DNA of 64,000 nt from Nonomuraea dietziae (GCF_014195505.1 NZ_JACIBV010000001.1:3968001-4032000); one strand, 5' to 3'. Counted from the first letter of the stretch, positions 42,019-51,525 are shown. A program made the numbers and translations. Notes: a model not told the origin generated them from the letters alone.

Positions 42019-43157
42019 CAGCTCGTCACCTCGTCGTACAGCCGGTCGAACAGCCCCGCCACCTGGTCGTCGTGGCGGCCGCTGCTGCTGAGGTAGTCGC
42101 GGAACAGCTCGCGCGGGCTGCGCGTCGCGCTCGAGGTCTTGGGCGCGGCGCGCACGGGGCGGAAGCGCTCGTCGAGGGAGACGTCGAGCGCGCCCGGCAG
42201 CAGCTCGCGCACGGTGTCGGCCAGTCCGGGGCGCGCTCTCTCCTCGACGACCACCTTGAGCCACGCGTCGCCGACGTCCATGGCCTCGAGCTGCTCGAGG
42301 GTGCCGGTGACCGTACGCAGGGTGCGGGCCTGCGCGAAGGTCACCTCGCGCACCACGGCGGGACGGCCGGGCGAGACGTCGACCAGCAGCGCGCCAGGCG
42401 TGTTGGCCTCCTCACCGAAGTCGACCGCCACGGGCGAGCCGCTGTACCAGATGGGGCACGGGCCGGGGATCTGCTGCCTGCGATGCAGGTGGCCGAGCGC
42501 CGCGTACTGCGTGGAGGAGGGGAAGGCGGTCGCCTCGAAGTAGTAGGAGAAGATCGACTGCGCCTCGCGCTCGCCGCCGCCGAACGCGCCGCCTGGGAGC
42601 GTGCCGTGCGTGGTGACGACGTTGACGGTGTCGGCGGCGAAGCCCGCGGTCAGGGCGCCGATCAGCTCGCCGATCCTGGCGGCGTAGTCGCGGTTGTGCT
42701 CGGCGGCGGTGCCGGTCAGCACCTCGGCGGCGCGCACCACGTACCGGTGCGACAGGAACGGCAGGACGGCCAGCCGCACGGGCTCGCCCGTCCTGGCCGT
42801 GAAGGAGAGCGTGCCGCCGTGGTCGGGACGGCGGAAGGCGCCGACCACGTGGATGCCCAGCGCGCCGAGCACCGGGCGGTAGACCTCGAACAGCTGCGGG
42901 TTGTCGTGGTTGCCCGCCAGCACCACCACGTCGCGCCCGTCCTCGCGCAGCGCCATCAGCGCGGGCATCACCAGCGACTGAGCCTCGGGCGTGGGGGCGG
43001 AGGTGTCGAAGACGTCTCCTGCGACGATGACGGCGTCGACGTTCTCCTCGCGGGCCTTGGCGACGAGCTCCCGCAGCACCGCGCGGTGCTCGTCGATGCG
43101 GGAGCGGCCCTTGAGTACCTTGCCGACGTGCCAGTCGGCGGTGTGCAGGATCTTCAT
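42018..43157 (-). CDS. sbcD: SbcD/Mre11-type nuclease
   Basis: The nuclease subunit of SbcCD, 379 residues. All metallophosphoesterase motifs are present: ADWHVGK (Asp8, His10), AGDVFD, AGNHDN, TTHGTLPG and LGHLHRRQ. The C-terminal part carries the SbcC-contacting helices. The start ATG 43157 follows the HerA stop by 10 bases with GGGAG before it; the ORF extends upstream in frame by 65 codons of Arg/Pro-rich sequence that is only a shadow of the HerA gene end. The stop overlaps the SbcC ATG by one base. Confidence 0.95.
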   Translation of the reverse strand: MKILHTADWHVGKVLKGRSRIDEHRAVLRELVAKAREENVDAVIVAGDVFDTSAPTPEAQSLVMPALMALREDGRDVVVLAGNHDNPQLFEVYRPVLGALGIHVVGAFRRPDHGGTLSFTARTGEPVRLAVLPFLSHRYVVRAAEVLTGTAAEHNRDYAARIGELIGALTAGFAADTVNVVTTHGTLPGGAFGGGEREAQSIFSYYFEATAFPSSTQYAALGHLHRRQQIPGPCPIWYSGSPVAVDFGEEANTPGALLVDVSPGRPAVVREVTFAQARTLRTVTGTLEQLEAMDVGDAWLKVVVEERARPGLADTVRELLPGALDVSLDERFRPVRAAPKTSSATRSPRELFRDYLSSSGRHDDQVAGLFDRLYDEVTS

Positions 43158-43167
43158 CGAGCTCCCA

Positions 43168-44943
43168 TCAGAACGGCGGGATGTCGTCTTCGACGCCTGG
43201 CAGCCCGGCGAAGGGGTCGGCGCTCGGCGCCTTGATCGGCACCGCCTCCGACGGCCTGGTGGCCCACGCGGGGAAGGGGAAGGCCACGGCCAGCGGCACG
43301 GGGATCTCGGGCTGGGCGACGAACATCGTGCCTGGTTTGGCGATCGTGGCACGCTCCCTGACCGTCGGCGGCAGCCAGCCGTACTCCGACCTGGCGGCCT
43401 CGGCGGGGTCGAGCCGTCCCGCCACCCGCACCGCGCTGTTGGAGACGATGCGCCGCTCCACCTCCGAGGCGGTCTGCTGGGCGCCGATGAGGATCACGCC
43501 GAGGCTCCTGCCGCGCTCGGCGACGTCGAGCAGGATCTCCTTGATCGGGGAGTCGCCCTCGCGAGGGGCGTACTTGTTCAGCTCGTCCAGCACGACGAAC
43601 AGCAGCGGGCGGGCCGTGCCCGAGCTCTCCTTCCTGGCGAACTCGCCGCGCAGGACCACGCCGACCACGAACCGCTGGGCGCGCTCGGGCAGGTTGTGCA
43701 GGTCGACGATGGAGACCTGGGCGTCGGAGGTGCGGATGGAGTGCGGACGCCCCCCTGCCACGTCGCCCCTGATGATCGGCGACAGCGGCCGGACCGCGCT
43801 GCGCAGGCGGCGCATGAAGGCGTTGACGGTGCCGAGCGGGGTCTGGGCGCCGGTCCAGGTCGTGCGGCTCGCCTCGTCCATGAGCTGCTCGCTGAGCAGC
43901 TCGACCAGATCGCTGAACGTGCGGCAGACCCTGCCCTCGCCGCCTTCACCGCCGGTGTCCAGCCTGATCGCGCCGGTGTCGCCCACCGGCCTGGCCCACG
44001 CCGCGAGCCTCGCCGCCACCTGACCGACCAGCAGGGAGTATCCGGCCCGCTCGTCGTCGGCGTCGGCGAAGACGAACCGCAGCAGCTCCTCGGCGCAGAA
44101 CTCGGCCAGCGTCCAGTAGAAGGCGCTGACCCCGTGCGTGCGGGCCGCCACGTGCGGCACCGCGTTGGGGTCGTTCGGCCGGGGAGGGGCGAAGACGTGC
44201 ACGCTGCCGAACGGCTCGGCGGGCAGGCCGAGCCTCCTGTACGTGGCCTCGGCCGTGGCGTCCAGGCGGGAGTTGCGATGGTCTAGGAAGAGCAGGTCCT
44301 CGCCCTTCACCGAGAAGATCAGCGCCTTGGTGTTGGCCGCCTCGTTCTGCAGCACACCAGAGTTGAAGATCGAGTAGATGAGGAACGTGGCGAACGAGGT
44401 CTTCGTCGCCACACCCGAGACACCCGAGATGGAGACGTGCGCGCCCCTGGTGCCGTCGAGGAAGTCGAAGTTCACGTAGAGCGGCTGGCCGTCGCGGCCC
44501 GTCCCCATGGGAACGCGCCGGTCCATGACGTCGAAGTAGAGCGCCTGGTCCCTGTCGCCCGACCCCGCCCTGTAGACCGGCGCGCCGGGCAGCGGGGGCA
44601 CGAAGACCTCGGGCTCGACCCTGGTCACCTTGACCTCGGCCACCTCGACCACGGCGGCGGGCAGCGCGCCGTCGGCGATGAGGAAGACGTCGGAGTCGTA
44701 GGTGGCGCCCTCGTGCCTGGCCTCCACGGTCGTCACCACGCCCGCGACCAGCACCTGGCCGTAGCCGGGCACCTCCCGCCTGGTCACGACGACGTCGTCG
44801 AGCTGGATCACCCTGCCGGGTTCGAGCCCCACCCAGAAGGAGAGGGGCGAGGCCGCCTGCGTGCCAAGAACCCTGCCGACCGCCTCACCAGACGCGGCCG
44901 TCCCAGACGTAGCCGTGAGGCTCGTCACCCCGTTCTCGATCAC
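43168..44943 (-). CDS. herA: HerA-like FtsK/VirB4-type ATPase
   Basis: A hexameric DNA-pumping ATPase of the HerA-FtsK superfamily, 591 residues. The N-terminus (about 10-110) is a beta-barrel HAS-like domain. The ATPase core has a non-canonical P-loop GVSGVATKTSF (Lys181) in place of GxxGSGKS/T, a Walker B LLFVVLDEL (Asp453, Glu454) and the sensor-like LIGAQQTASEVERRIVSN followed by an arginine-finger-like region RVAGRLDPAEA. The C-terminal PPF ends the protein. HerA couples ATP hydrolysis to strand separation for the NurA nuclease in archaea. It is the first gene of the four-gene DNA-end-processing operon. The start at ATG 44943 has no strong Shine-Dalgarno, so alternatives are possible. 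Confidence 0.88.
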   Translation of the reverse strand: MIENGVTSLTATSGTAASGEAVGRVLGTQAASPLSFWVGLEPGRVIQLDDVVVTRREVPGYGQVLVAGVVTTVEARHEGATYDSDVFLIADGALPAAVVEVAEVKVTRVEPEVFVPPLPGAPVYRAGSGDRDQALYFDVMDRRVPMGTGRDGQPLYVNFDFLDGTRGAHVSISGVSGVATKTSFATFLIYSIFNSGVLQNEAANTKALIFSVKGEDLLFLDHRNSRLDATAEATYRRLGLPAEPFGSVHVFAPPRPNDPNAVPHVAARTHGVSAFYWTLAEFCAEELLRFVFADADDERAGYSLLVGQVAARLAAWARPVGDTGAIRLDTGGEGGEGRVCRTFSDLVELLSEQLMDEASRTTWTGAQTPLGTVNAFMRRLRSAVRPLSPIIRGDVAGGRPHSIRTSDAQVSIVDLHNLPERAQRFVVGVVLRGEFARKESSGTARPLLFVVLDELNKYAPREGDSPIKEILLDVAERGRSLGVILIGAQQTASEVERRIVSNSAVRVAGRLDPAEAARSEYGWLPPTVRERATIAKPGTMFVAQPEIPVPLAVAFPFPAWATRPSEAVPIKAPSADPFAGLPGVEDDIPPF

Positions 44944-45076
44944 TCAGCTCCTCCGCCCCAAAACGCCACCCATCGCAGCGTAATGCGGACAGAGGTGTGC
45001 GTCCGGCATCTCGAGCAACGGCGCGGAGCTTTGGCATGGCCGAGAGGGCGGCCGCGCTCCCGGTGGGTCCGTGTCG

Positions 45077-47101
45077 TCAGGGGGCTCGGTAGTCGGCAGC
45101 AAGGCCGATCATGGCGATCAGTCCCGAGGCGTACTCCAGCGCCTCCTTGTGTCCCTCATCGAAGGGCGGCTGGAAGCCGACCCCCTCCCACGTGCGGGTG
45201 GCGGGGTTCCAGATGTCGTTGCCCACCTCGAAGTCCCAGCCGAAGATCCCGAAGTCGTACCAGAGCTCGTCGGCGGAGTTGCCCGCGGCCGAGTACAGCA
45301 CGTCCGTCACGGGGCCCGTCTGCTGCGGCCAGGTGACGGTGCCGCGTTCGGCGGCGATGGCCTCCTCGATCGTGCGGGCCGAGCGCAGGAAGTAGGCCTC
45401 CTGCGCCTTGGTCGGGCGCGGCAGGGTGAGGCGTCCCGCAGCCTGGTAGGCCCCGGGCGGCCACATGAAGTATCCGCCGTAGCTGTGCACGTTCATCGCG
45501 AACTTGATGTTGCGGTAGGTCCGGGCCAGCCAGATCACGTTTCTGCTCTCCGGCTCCGAGTGCTCGCCCGGCCCCGCGTACGTGCCGCTCAGGCAGTTGG
45601 CGGAGGCGCCGACGTAGCCGTCGAACAGGGAGCCGACGGCGTAGTTCCTGTTGACGTCCACTCCCCACGAGTGGCGCGCCGCCGGGTCGGCCTGGGCGGC
45701 AGGGCAGTGGTTGGTCATGTTCTTCCGCTGGAAGTTGTAGTCGTAGAAGCTGTAGTTCGCCCCGTCGGGGTTGACGGTCGGCACGATGAAGATGTCCGTG
45801 CGCTGCAGCAGTCTGCGGGTGGCGGGGTCGCGCGCGTAGTTGCGCAGCAGCCGTTCGGCCGTCTCGATGGTGACCAGGGGGGTCACCCATTCGCGAGCGT
45901 GCTCCTGGGCGTAGGCGAGCACGCCGGTGCGCGAGCCGTCGCGGTGCGCGCCGATGCGCAGCGCCAGCACCCGCGCGGGCTCGCGCGAGACGTCGGCCGG
46001 CGCCTTGAGGAAGTCGCTGAGCTGGGTGAGGGGCGCGGGGGCCACGACGCCCTGCCCGTCGTCCGTGCGGTACGGCGTGGCCTTCACCAGCGACCCCGCG
46101 CCCGCGTTGACGGCGGTGATCACCTGGGCAGCCGTGCTGGTGATCGCGCCGGAGGCGTCGGTGGCCAGGCTGACGGTGATCAGCTTGCCGTTCACCGTCA
46201 CCTGGAGCGGCCTGCCCTGCGCGCCGGGATCCACGAGCTCCATCGCCAGGTCGTTGCCGCCCTCGGAGCCGTAGGCGAGCGAGGTGACGACGATCGCGCC
46301 GAACTGCGCCTGCGCGTGCCGCCGGTAGCCGTTGGTCAGGTACGGCAGCGCGATGACGTCGGTCAACTGGGGGAACTGCCTGTGCAGCGCCTTGACCCGC
46401 TCGTTGAGCTGGCCGGGCGGCATGTACTGGGTGATGAAGTCCTTGCGGTAGCCGGGGATCGTCCTGTCGGGCCTTTCGCCGTCAGGCCACTCCTTGACCC
46501 TGGCCTGGGCCGTCCCGCCTCCTGCCGAGGTCACGGTGACCCACGAGGGCCTGTCGGCGACCGGCGCGGGGGTGCTGAGCTGGTGTCCGAGGTAGGCGCC
46601 CGCGTCGGTGTAGGGCACCATCGGCACCGTGCCCGAGGCGCCGCCCCTGCCCCGCCACGCGGCGCTGAGCGTGGCGGTCGGACCGGCGCTGCTGGTGGCC
46701 TCGACCGAGAGGAAGTAGCCGTCGCGGGTCCTGAACCAGACCGCCCTTTCGATGACGATCTGGTCGGCGGCTGCCGCCTTCGGGGTCTTCGGGGTCTTCT
46801 GGGCGGCGGGGGCGCCCGCCTTCTCCACGCCGAGGGGGGCGAGCGCGGCCAGCCGGCCTTCCGACAGGACGGCGTCGACCTGGATGCTCCCGTCCGGCTG
46901 CGGCCGTACGCGCTCGGTCAGGTCCGCGCCGGTGGCCACGACCTTCTCCAGGGTGGCGGTGTCCGGGACCGAGATCGTGACCAGCGAGGTCACCTCGGGT
47001 TCCGGCGGCGCCCCTGCCGCCGCGGGCGCCGAGGGTGAGGCGGCGAGGAACGTGGTGATGGTTAACGAGAGGACAACTGCGGAAGCTCGTAAGCCACGCA
47101 T
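45077..47101 (-). CDS. Secreted M14 zinc carboxypeptidase
   Basis: A secreted metallocarboxypeptidase of family M14 (674 residues). It has a signal peptide (MRGLRASAVVLSLTITTFLA), a 350-residue N-terminal extension with a domain of unknown function, and the M14 domain in the C-terminal half. Zinc ligands appear as HAREW with Glu in VTIE, and His in NVHSYGG. VNPDGANYSF, VDVNRNY and the catalytic Glu in FEVGND are all in place, so it should be active. The ribosome binding site AAGGAGG lies before ATG 47101. It stands alone on its strand. Confidence 0.93.
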   Translation of the reverse strand: MRGLRASAVVLSLTITTFLAASPSAPAAAGAPPEPEVTSLVTISVPDTATLEKVVATGADLTERVRPQPDGSIQVDAVLSEGRLAALAPLGVEKAGAPAAQKTPKTPKAAAADQIVIERAVWFRTRDGYFLSVEATSSAGPTATLSAAWRGRGGASGTVPMVPYTDAGAYLGHQLSTPAPVADRPSWVTVTSAGGGTAQARVKEWPDGERPDRTIPGYRKDFITQYMPPGQLNERVKALHRQFPQLTDVIALPYLTNGYRRHAQAQFGAIVVTSLAYGSEGGNDLAMELVDPGAQGRPLQVTVNGKLITVSLATDASGAITSTAAQVITAVNAGAGSLVKATPYRTDDGQGVVAPAPLTQLSDFLKAPADVSREPARVLALRIGAHRDGSRTGVLAYAQEHAREWVTPLVTIETAERLLRNYARDPATRRLLQRTDIFIVPTVNPDGANYSFYDYNFQRKNMTNHCPAAQADPAARHSWGVDVNRNYAVGSLFDGYVGASANCLSGTYAGPGEHSEPESRNVIWLARTYRNIKFAMNVHSYGGYFMWPPGAYQAAGRLTLPRPTKAQEAYFLRSARTIEEAIAAERGTVTWPQQTGPVTDVLYSAAGNSADELWYDFGIFGWDFEVGNDIWNPATRTWEGVGFQPPFDEGHKEALEYASGLIAMIGLAADYRAP

Positions 47102-47212
47102 CGGCCTTCCTCCTTGATCAGCCGTATGCCGATCAGTGAAAGCCGAAACGACGGGTCAGGCAAGACCCGGCGATGTGGGTAGAGATCGGCATGACCGAAG
47201 GGAGAGACCGGA

Positions 47213-47938
47213 GTGGCCATCAATGTCACCGTCTGGGGCGAGAACGTGCACGAGGAGCGGGAGGAGGAGGTACGGCGGCGCTATCCCGAGGGGATGCACG
47301 GCCAGATCGCGCGGGGCCTCGGCGACGATCTGGGTGAACGGGTCAGGGTGCGCACGGCGACGTTGCAGGAGCCGGAGCACGGGCTGACCGAGAAGGTGCT
47401 GGCCGAGACCGACGTGCTGACCTGGTGGGGCCACGCGGCGCACGAGGAGGTGAGCGACGAGGTCGTGGCCCGCGTGCACGAGCGGGTGCTCGGCGGGATG
47501 GGCCTGCTCGTCCTGCACTCGGCCCACTTCTCCAAGATCTTCCGTGTGCTCATGGGCACCACGTGCACGCTCAACTGGCGTGACGGAGGCGAGCGCGAGC
47601 TGGTCTGGACGATCGAGCCGAGCCACCCGATCGCGGAGGGAGTGCCGAACCCGCTGGTCATCGAGGAGCAGGAGACCTACGGCGAGCCGTTCGGCATCCC
47701 GGCCCCCGACGAGCTGGTGTTCGTCAGCTCCTTCGGCGGCGGCGACGTCTTCCGCAGCGGCTGCTGCTTCCGCAGGGGCAGAGGCAGGGTGTTCTACTTC
47801 AGCCCCGGCGACCAGGACTATCCCGTCTACTACCACGAGGGCGTGCGGCGGGTGCTGGCCAACGCCGTCCTGTGGGCCGCCCCCGTGGGCGGTCCAGGCG
47901 TGCCGCTGAGCAACGCCAACACCCCCATCACCTGGTAA
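47213..47938 (+). CDS. ThuA-like (trehalose utilisation) protein
   Basis: A glutamine-amidotransferase-fold protein of the ThuA family (241 residues), with [41 protein letters not shown] and a C-terminal [18 protein letters not shown]. In rhizobia ThuA/ThuB act in trehalose-derived sugar catabolism with an oxidoreductase partner. Here the next gene, eight bases downstream, encodes a Gfo/Idh-type oxidoreductase, the same pairing. The start is GTG at 47213, with GGGAGAG before it. Confidence 0.88.
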   Translation: MAINVTVWGENVHEEREEEVRRRYPEGMHGQIARGLGDDLGERVRVRTATLQEPEHGLTEKVLAETDVLTWWGHAAHEEVSDEVVARVHERVLGGMGLLVLHSAHFSKIFRVLMGTTCTLNWRDGGERELVWTIEPSHPIAEGVPNPLVIEEQETYGEPFGIPAPDELVFVSSFGGGDVFRSGCCFRRGRGRVFYFSPGDQDYPVYYHEGVRRVLANAVLWAAPVGGPGVPLSNANTPITW

Positions 47939-47946
47939 GGGAGCCC

Positions 47947-48960
47947 ATGACCTTCGACACCGTCACCGAGGACCGTCCCCTGCGCGCCGTCATCGCCGGC
48001 GCGGGTTTCATCGGCCGGCAGTGGGCCACCGAGCTGCTGCTCCATCCCGATGTCTCGCTGGTCGGCTGGGCCGACATCGACCCCTCGAAGGTGCCGGCCG
48101 GGCGCGGCGTGCCCGCGTTCGGATCCGTGACCGAGATGGTCGAGGCGGTGCGGCCCGACTTCCTCGTCAACGGCACGGTGCCGGCCGCCCACCACGAGGT
48201 CACGCTGGCCGCGCTGGAGCGGGGGGTGTCGGTGCTCAGCGAGAAGCCGATGGCGGTCACCTTCGAGGAGGGCGCGGACATGGTCGCCGCCGCCGACAGG
48301 GCGCGCCGCCTGTTCATGGTCAGCCAGAACCGCCGCTATCTGCCGGGCCTGGTCGCCTACCGGCGCACGGTGGCCGAGCTGGGGCAGCTGGCGATCCTGA
48401 CCTCGGAGTTCTACATCCCGTACAAGAGCGTCAAGTTCCTGGAGGATCTGCCGCATCCGCTCATCCAGGACATGGCCATCCACCTGTTCGACGCGGCGAG
48501 GGCGATCTCGGGGGCCGATCCCCTGTCGGTCTACTGCGAGTCGTTCAGGCCCGCCGCCAGCTGGTACACCGGTGCCTGCTCGGCCACGGCGATCTTCGAG
48601 ATGACCGGCGGCCTGCGCTACGTCTTCAGCGGCAGCTGGTCGGCCCCCGGCCTGCAGACGTCCTGGACGGGCAGCTGGCGGGCGATCGGCGCGCGGGGCA
48701 CCGCCGTGTGGGACGGCGGCTCGGTGATCGGGGCCGAGGGGGTGACCCCCGTGGAGCTCGAACCCGACCCCCACCAGGCTCGCGACAGGTTCCCTGGGCT
48801 GGCCTGGGCGTTGGAGGAGTTCGTCGGCGCGCTGCGCACCGGCAGGCCGCCCCAGGGCGAGGGTCACGACAACCTCGCCAGCCTCGCCATGGTGACCTCC
48901 GCCCTGGAGTCGGCCCTCAGGGGCGAACGGATAAAGTGCCCTCTCTATGGAGCTACGTAA
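47947..48960 (+). CDS. Gfo/Idh/MocA-family oxidoreductase
   Basis: A NAD(P)-dependent sugar oxidoreductase (337 residues) with the N-terminal Rossmann motif AVIAGAGFIGRQW, the conserved VLSEKPMAVTFEEG, and a C-terminal beta-sheet domain. Paired with ThuA it probably oxidises or epimerises a sugar or its 3-keto form. The ATG at 47947 follows the ThuA stop by eight bases with AAGGGAG before it. Confidence 0.9.
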   Translation: MTFDTVTEDRPLRAVIAGAGFIGRQWATELLLHPDVSLVGWADIDPSKVPAGRGVPAFGSVTEMVEAVRPDFLVNGTVPAAHHEVTLAALERGVSVLSEKPMAVTFEEGADMVAAADRARRLFMVSQNRRYLPGLVAYRRTVAELGQLAILTSEFYIPYKSVKFLEDLPHPLIQDMAIHLFDAARAISGADPLSVYCESFRPAASWYTGACSATAIFEMTGGLRYVFSGSWSAPGLQTSWTGSWRAIGARGTAVWDGGSVIGAEGVTPVELEPDPHQARDRFPGLAWALEEFVGALRTGRPPQGEGHDNLASLAMVTSALESALRGERIKCPLYGAT

Positions 48961-48981
48961 CAACGTGCGCGGGCAACGACC

Positions 48982-50247
48982 GTGACCGCGTACACCATCC
49001 CGGGCATGCACGTGCGGGAGCACGTCGCCGACGTCCCGCTCGACTGGGCCGAGCCCGGTGGCGAGAGCATCACGGTCTTCGCCAGGGAGCTGGTCGATCC
49101 CACCCGTAAGGACGACGACCTGCCCTGCCTGCTCTACCTCCAGGGCGGTCCAGGAGGGAAGGGCCCGCGGCCGCTCGGGCCCTCGGGCTGGGTCGGCCAG
49201 GCGCTGAAGACGCACCGGGTGATCCTGCTCGACCAGCGCGGCACGGGCCGCAGCTCCAGGGTGGACGGCCGGCTCATGTCGCGCTTCGAGACGGCCGAGC
49301 AGGGCGCCGCCTACCTGTCGTGCTTCAGGGCCGACTCGATCGTGGCCGACGCCGAGCACCTGAGGAAGACCGTCTTCGGCGGCGGGCGGTGGTCGACGCT
49401 GGGGCAGAGCTACGGTGGCTTCCTCACCCTGACCTACCTGTCGCAGGCGCCCGAGGGGTTGAGCGCGTGCTACGTCACCGGCGGGCTGGCGGGCCTGGAG
49501 GCCGACGCCACCGAGGTCTACCGGCGCACCTATCCGCGGGTCGAGGCGAAGAACAGGGAGTTCTACCGCCGCTACCCGCACCACGTGAAGACCGTGGCGG
49601 CGCTGGCCGACCGCCTGGCCGAGGGCGACGTGCTGCTGCCCGACGGCGACACGCTGACCGTGCGGCGGCTGCAGTTCCTCGGCCTCGACTTCGGCATGAA
49701 GCCCGGCTACGAGCGCATGCACTGGCTGATCGAGGAGGGCCTGACCACAGGCTTCCTGCACCAGGTGCTGGCCAGGACCTCCTTCGGCGACAACCCGCTC
49801 TACGCCGCGATGCACGAGAGCATCTACGGCTCGGGCCAGGGCCCCACCGCCTGGGCGGCCGAGCGGGAGCGGGCCGCGCACCCGGCGTTCGCCGAGACTG
49901 CCAGGCCGCTGCTGTTCACCGGGGAGATGATCTATCCCTGGATGTTCGAGGAGATCCGCGAGCTGCGGCCCTTCCGCGGCGCGGTCGAGGTGATGGCGGC
50001 GCGCGAGGAGTGGCCCGCGCTCTACGACCTGGACCGGCTGGCGGCCAACGAGGTGCCGGTGGCCGCCGCGGTCTATTTCGACGACATGTACGTGGACTCT
50101 GGCCTGCAGCTGGAGACGGCGGCGCGGATCGGCAACGCCGAGGCGTGGGTGACCAACGAGTACGAGCACGACGGCCTCGGCGACGACAGGGTCTTCGCCC
50201 GGCTGACCAAGCTCATCGACGAGCGGGGCGGCGGCCTCAGAGGGTGA
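48982..50247 (+). CDS. S33-family proline iminopeptidase-like alpha/beta hydrolase
   Basis: A cytoplasmic alpha/beta hydrolase of peptidase family S33 (421 residues), close to proline iminopeptidase. The oxyanion motif is LQGGPGGKGP, the nucleophile Ser is in TLGQSYGGFLT, and the terminal His is in EYEHDGLGD; DQRGTGRS is also typical. It would cleave N-terminal proline or a small amide/ester. It starts with GTG 21 bases after the oxidoreductase gene, without a strong ribosome binding site, and its end overlaps the end of the convergent MFS gene by about ten bases. Confidence 0.9.
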   Translation: MTAYTIPGMHVREHVADVPLDWAEPGGESITVFARELVDPTRKDDDLPCLLYLQGGPGGKGPRPLGPSGWVGQALKTHRVILLDQRGTGRSSRVDGRLMSRFETAEQGAAYLSCFRADSIVADAEHLRKTVFGGGRWSTLGQSYGGFLTLTYLSQAPEGLSACYVTGGLAGLEADATEVYRRTYPRVEAKNREFYRRYPHHVKTVAALADRLAEGDVLLPDGDTLTVRRLQFLGLDFGMKPGYERMHWLIEEGLTTGFLHQVLARTSFGDNPLYAAMHESIYGSGQGPTAWAAERERAAHPAFAETARPLLFTGEMIYPWMFEEIRELRPFRGAVEVMAAREEWPALYDLDRLAANEVPVAAAVYFDDMYVDSGLQLETAARIGNAEAWVTNEYEHDGLGDDRVFARLTKLIDERGGGLRG

Positions 50248-51448
50248 GCGCGGGAGAGGTGCGCCGCGCCTGCCGGGCCCCGCGCCTGCGCGGCCCTCTG
50301 CCCTCCGCCAGCACGCCCGCCGTCGCCGCCAGCAGCCAGGCGGCGGTGAAGGCGACGAGCCAGCTCCACCCCGCCGTGCCGTACACGATGCCGCCCATGG
50401 TGCCGCCGACGCTGCTGCCGACGTAGAAGAAGAGCGTGTAGAGGCCCGAGACCTGGCCGCGGGCGCCCTGCGGCGCCTCGGCCGCGGCCCACCCGTTGGC
50501 CACGGCGTGCGCGGCGAAGAAGCCGCCGGTCAGCACGATCAGCCCTGCCACCACCATGGCCAGGTTGTCGGGGATCGTCAGCAGCGTGCCCACGACGGTG
50601 ACCAGGAGCGAGGCGACCAGGACGGCGCGCTTGCCGTACCTGCCGACGAGCCTGCCGGCGGTGCCCGAGGAGAGCGTGCCCGTCGCGTAGGCGAGGAAGA
50701 CCAGCGAGGCGATGGCGGGCGCGAGGCCGAGCTCGTGGATGAGCCTGAACCCGGCGGCGTTGTAGACGGCGACGAAGGAGCCCACGCCCGCCGCCGCCAC
50801 GCCGTACTGCGCGAGGAGCACGGGGCGGCTGAAGGCGGCCCGCAGGTTGAAAGCCGCGCGCAGGCCGCCGCCCCGCGCGGCCTTCTGACGCGGAGGTGAG
50901 GCGGGCAGCGTCAGGACGGTGACCACCGCGCACACCGCGGAGAGCCCCGCGACGCAGGCCAGCGCGCCGTGCCAACCGAGCGGTTCGGCGACCAGGCCCG
51001 CCGCCAGCCTGCCCGCCATGCCGCCGACCGAGTTGCCCGCGATCATCGCGCCCACCGCGGCGGCCACGCCCGCGCCGCCGAGCAGTTCCATGAGGTACGC
51101 CGCGGCGACGCCGGGAAAGCCGGCGATGGCCACCCCCTGCAGGGCTCTGAGCACCAGCAGGCTCTCGAAGGTCGGCGCGAGGGGCAGCAGCAGGCCCAGC
51201 ACCACCGAGGCGATCACGGAGACGAGGATGATCCGCCGCCTGCCGACGACCTCCGACAGCGCGGCCACCGGCAGGACGGCGACGGCCAGCGCGCCCGTGG
51301 CCACGCCGATGGCGAGGGAGGCTCGTCCGGGGTCGAGGTGGAAGTCGGCGGCGAGCTGGGGGAGCACGGACTGCGGGGCGTACAGGAGGGCGAAGGACGA
51401 GATGCCGGCGGCGGCGACGCCGACGGTCACCCGAGGTGCGATAACCAC
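50237..51448 (-). CDS. MFS efflux transporter (AraJ/YnfM-type)
   Basis: A major facilitator permease with 12 helices (about 403 residues). The loop 2-3 signature reads ALSEVVGRRRIILVSV, and ALQGVAIAGFPGVAAAYLMELL is typical of the AraJ-like drug-efflux group. The start is uncertain. GTG 51448 gives MVIAPRVTVGVAAAG, the usual N-terminus, while TTG 51454 and TTG 51466 add three or six residues. It is divergent from the LysR gene, and an inverted repeat sits in between, so the LysR protein probably regulates it. Confidence 0.88.
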   Translation of the reverse strand: MVIAPRVTVGVAAAGISSFALLYAPQSVLPQLAADFHLDPGRASLAIGVATGALAVAVLPVAALSEVVGRRRIILVSVIASVVLGLLLPLAPTFESLLVLRALQGVAIAGFPGVAAAYLMELLGGAGVAAAVGAMIAGNSVGGMAGRLAAGLVAEPLGWHGALACVAGLSAVCAVVTVLTLPASPPRQKAARGGGLRAAFNLRAAFSRPVLLAQYGVAAAGVGSFVAVYNAAGFRLIHELGLAPAIASLVFLAYATGTLSSGTAGRLVGRYGKRAVLVASLLVTVVGTLLTIPDNLAMVVAGLIVLTGGFFAAHAVANGWAAAEAPQGARGQVSGLYTLFFYVGSSVGGTMGGIVYGTAGWSWLVAFTAAWLLAATAGVLAEGRGPRRRGARQARRTSPALTL

Positions 51449-51501
51449 ACCCAAGAAACTAAGCAAAGCTAATAAATACGTCTAATACCGCTATATGCAA
51501 A

Positions 51502-51525
51502 AATTCATACTGTGATGCATGAATT
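51502..51525. promoter_or_regulatory. LysR-type inverted repeat over the regulator start
   Basis: AATTCAT (51502-51508) and ATGAATT (51519-51525) are perfect 7-base arms separated by ten bases, in the intergenic region between divergent MFS and LysR genes and overlapping the LysR start codon. Placement fits autoregulation and control of the transporter. Confidence 0.65.

Noticed and set aside
43158..43352. N-terminal extension of SbcD
   Set aside because: The 65 extra codons are Pro/Arg-rich shadow of the HerA end, and MKILHTADWH at 43157 is the conserved SbcD N-terminus.
47830..50169. A 779-codon minus-strand open frame opposite the oxidoreductase and S33 genes
   Set aside because: The opposite strand carries intact Gfo/Idh and proline-iminopeptidase motifs, while this frame is His/Arg/Gly-rich shadow.
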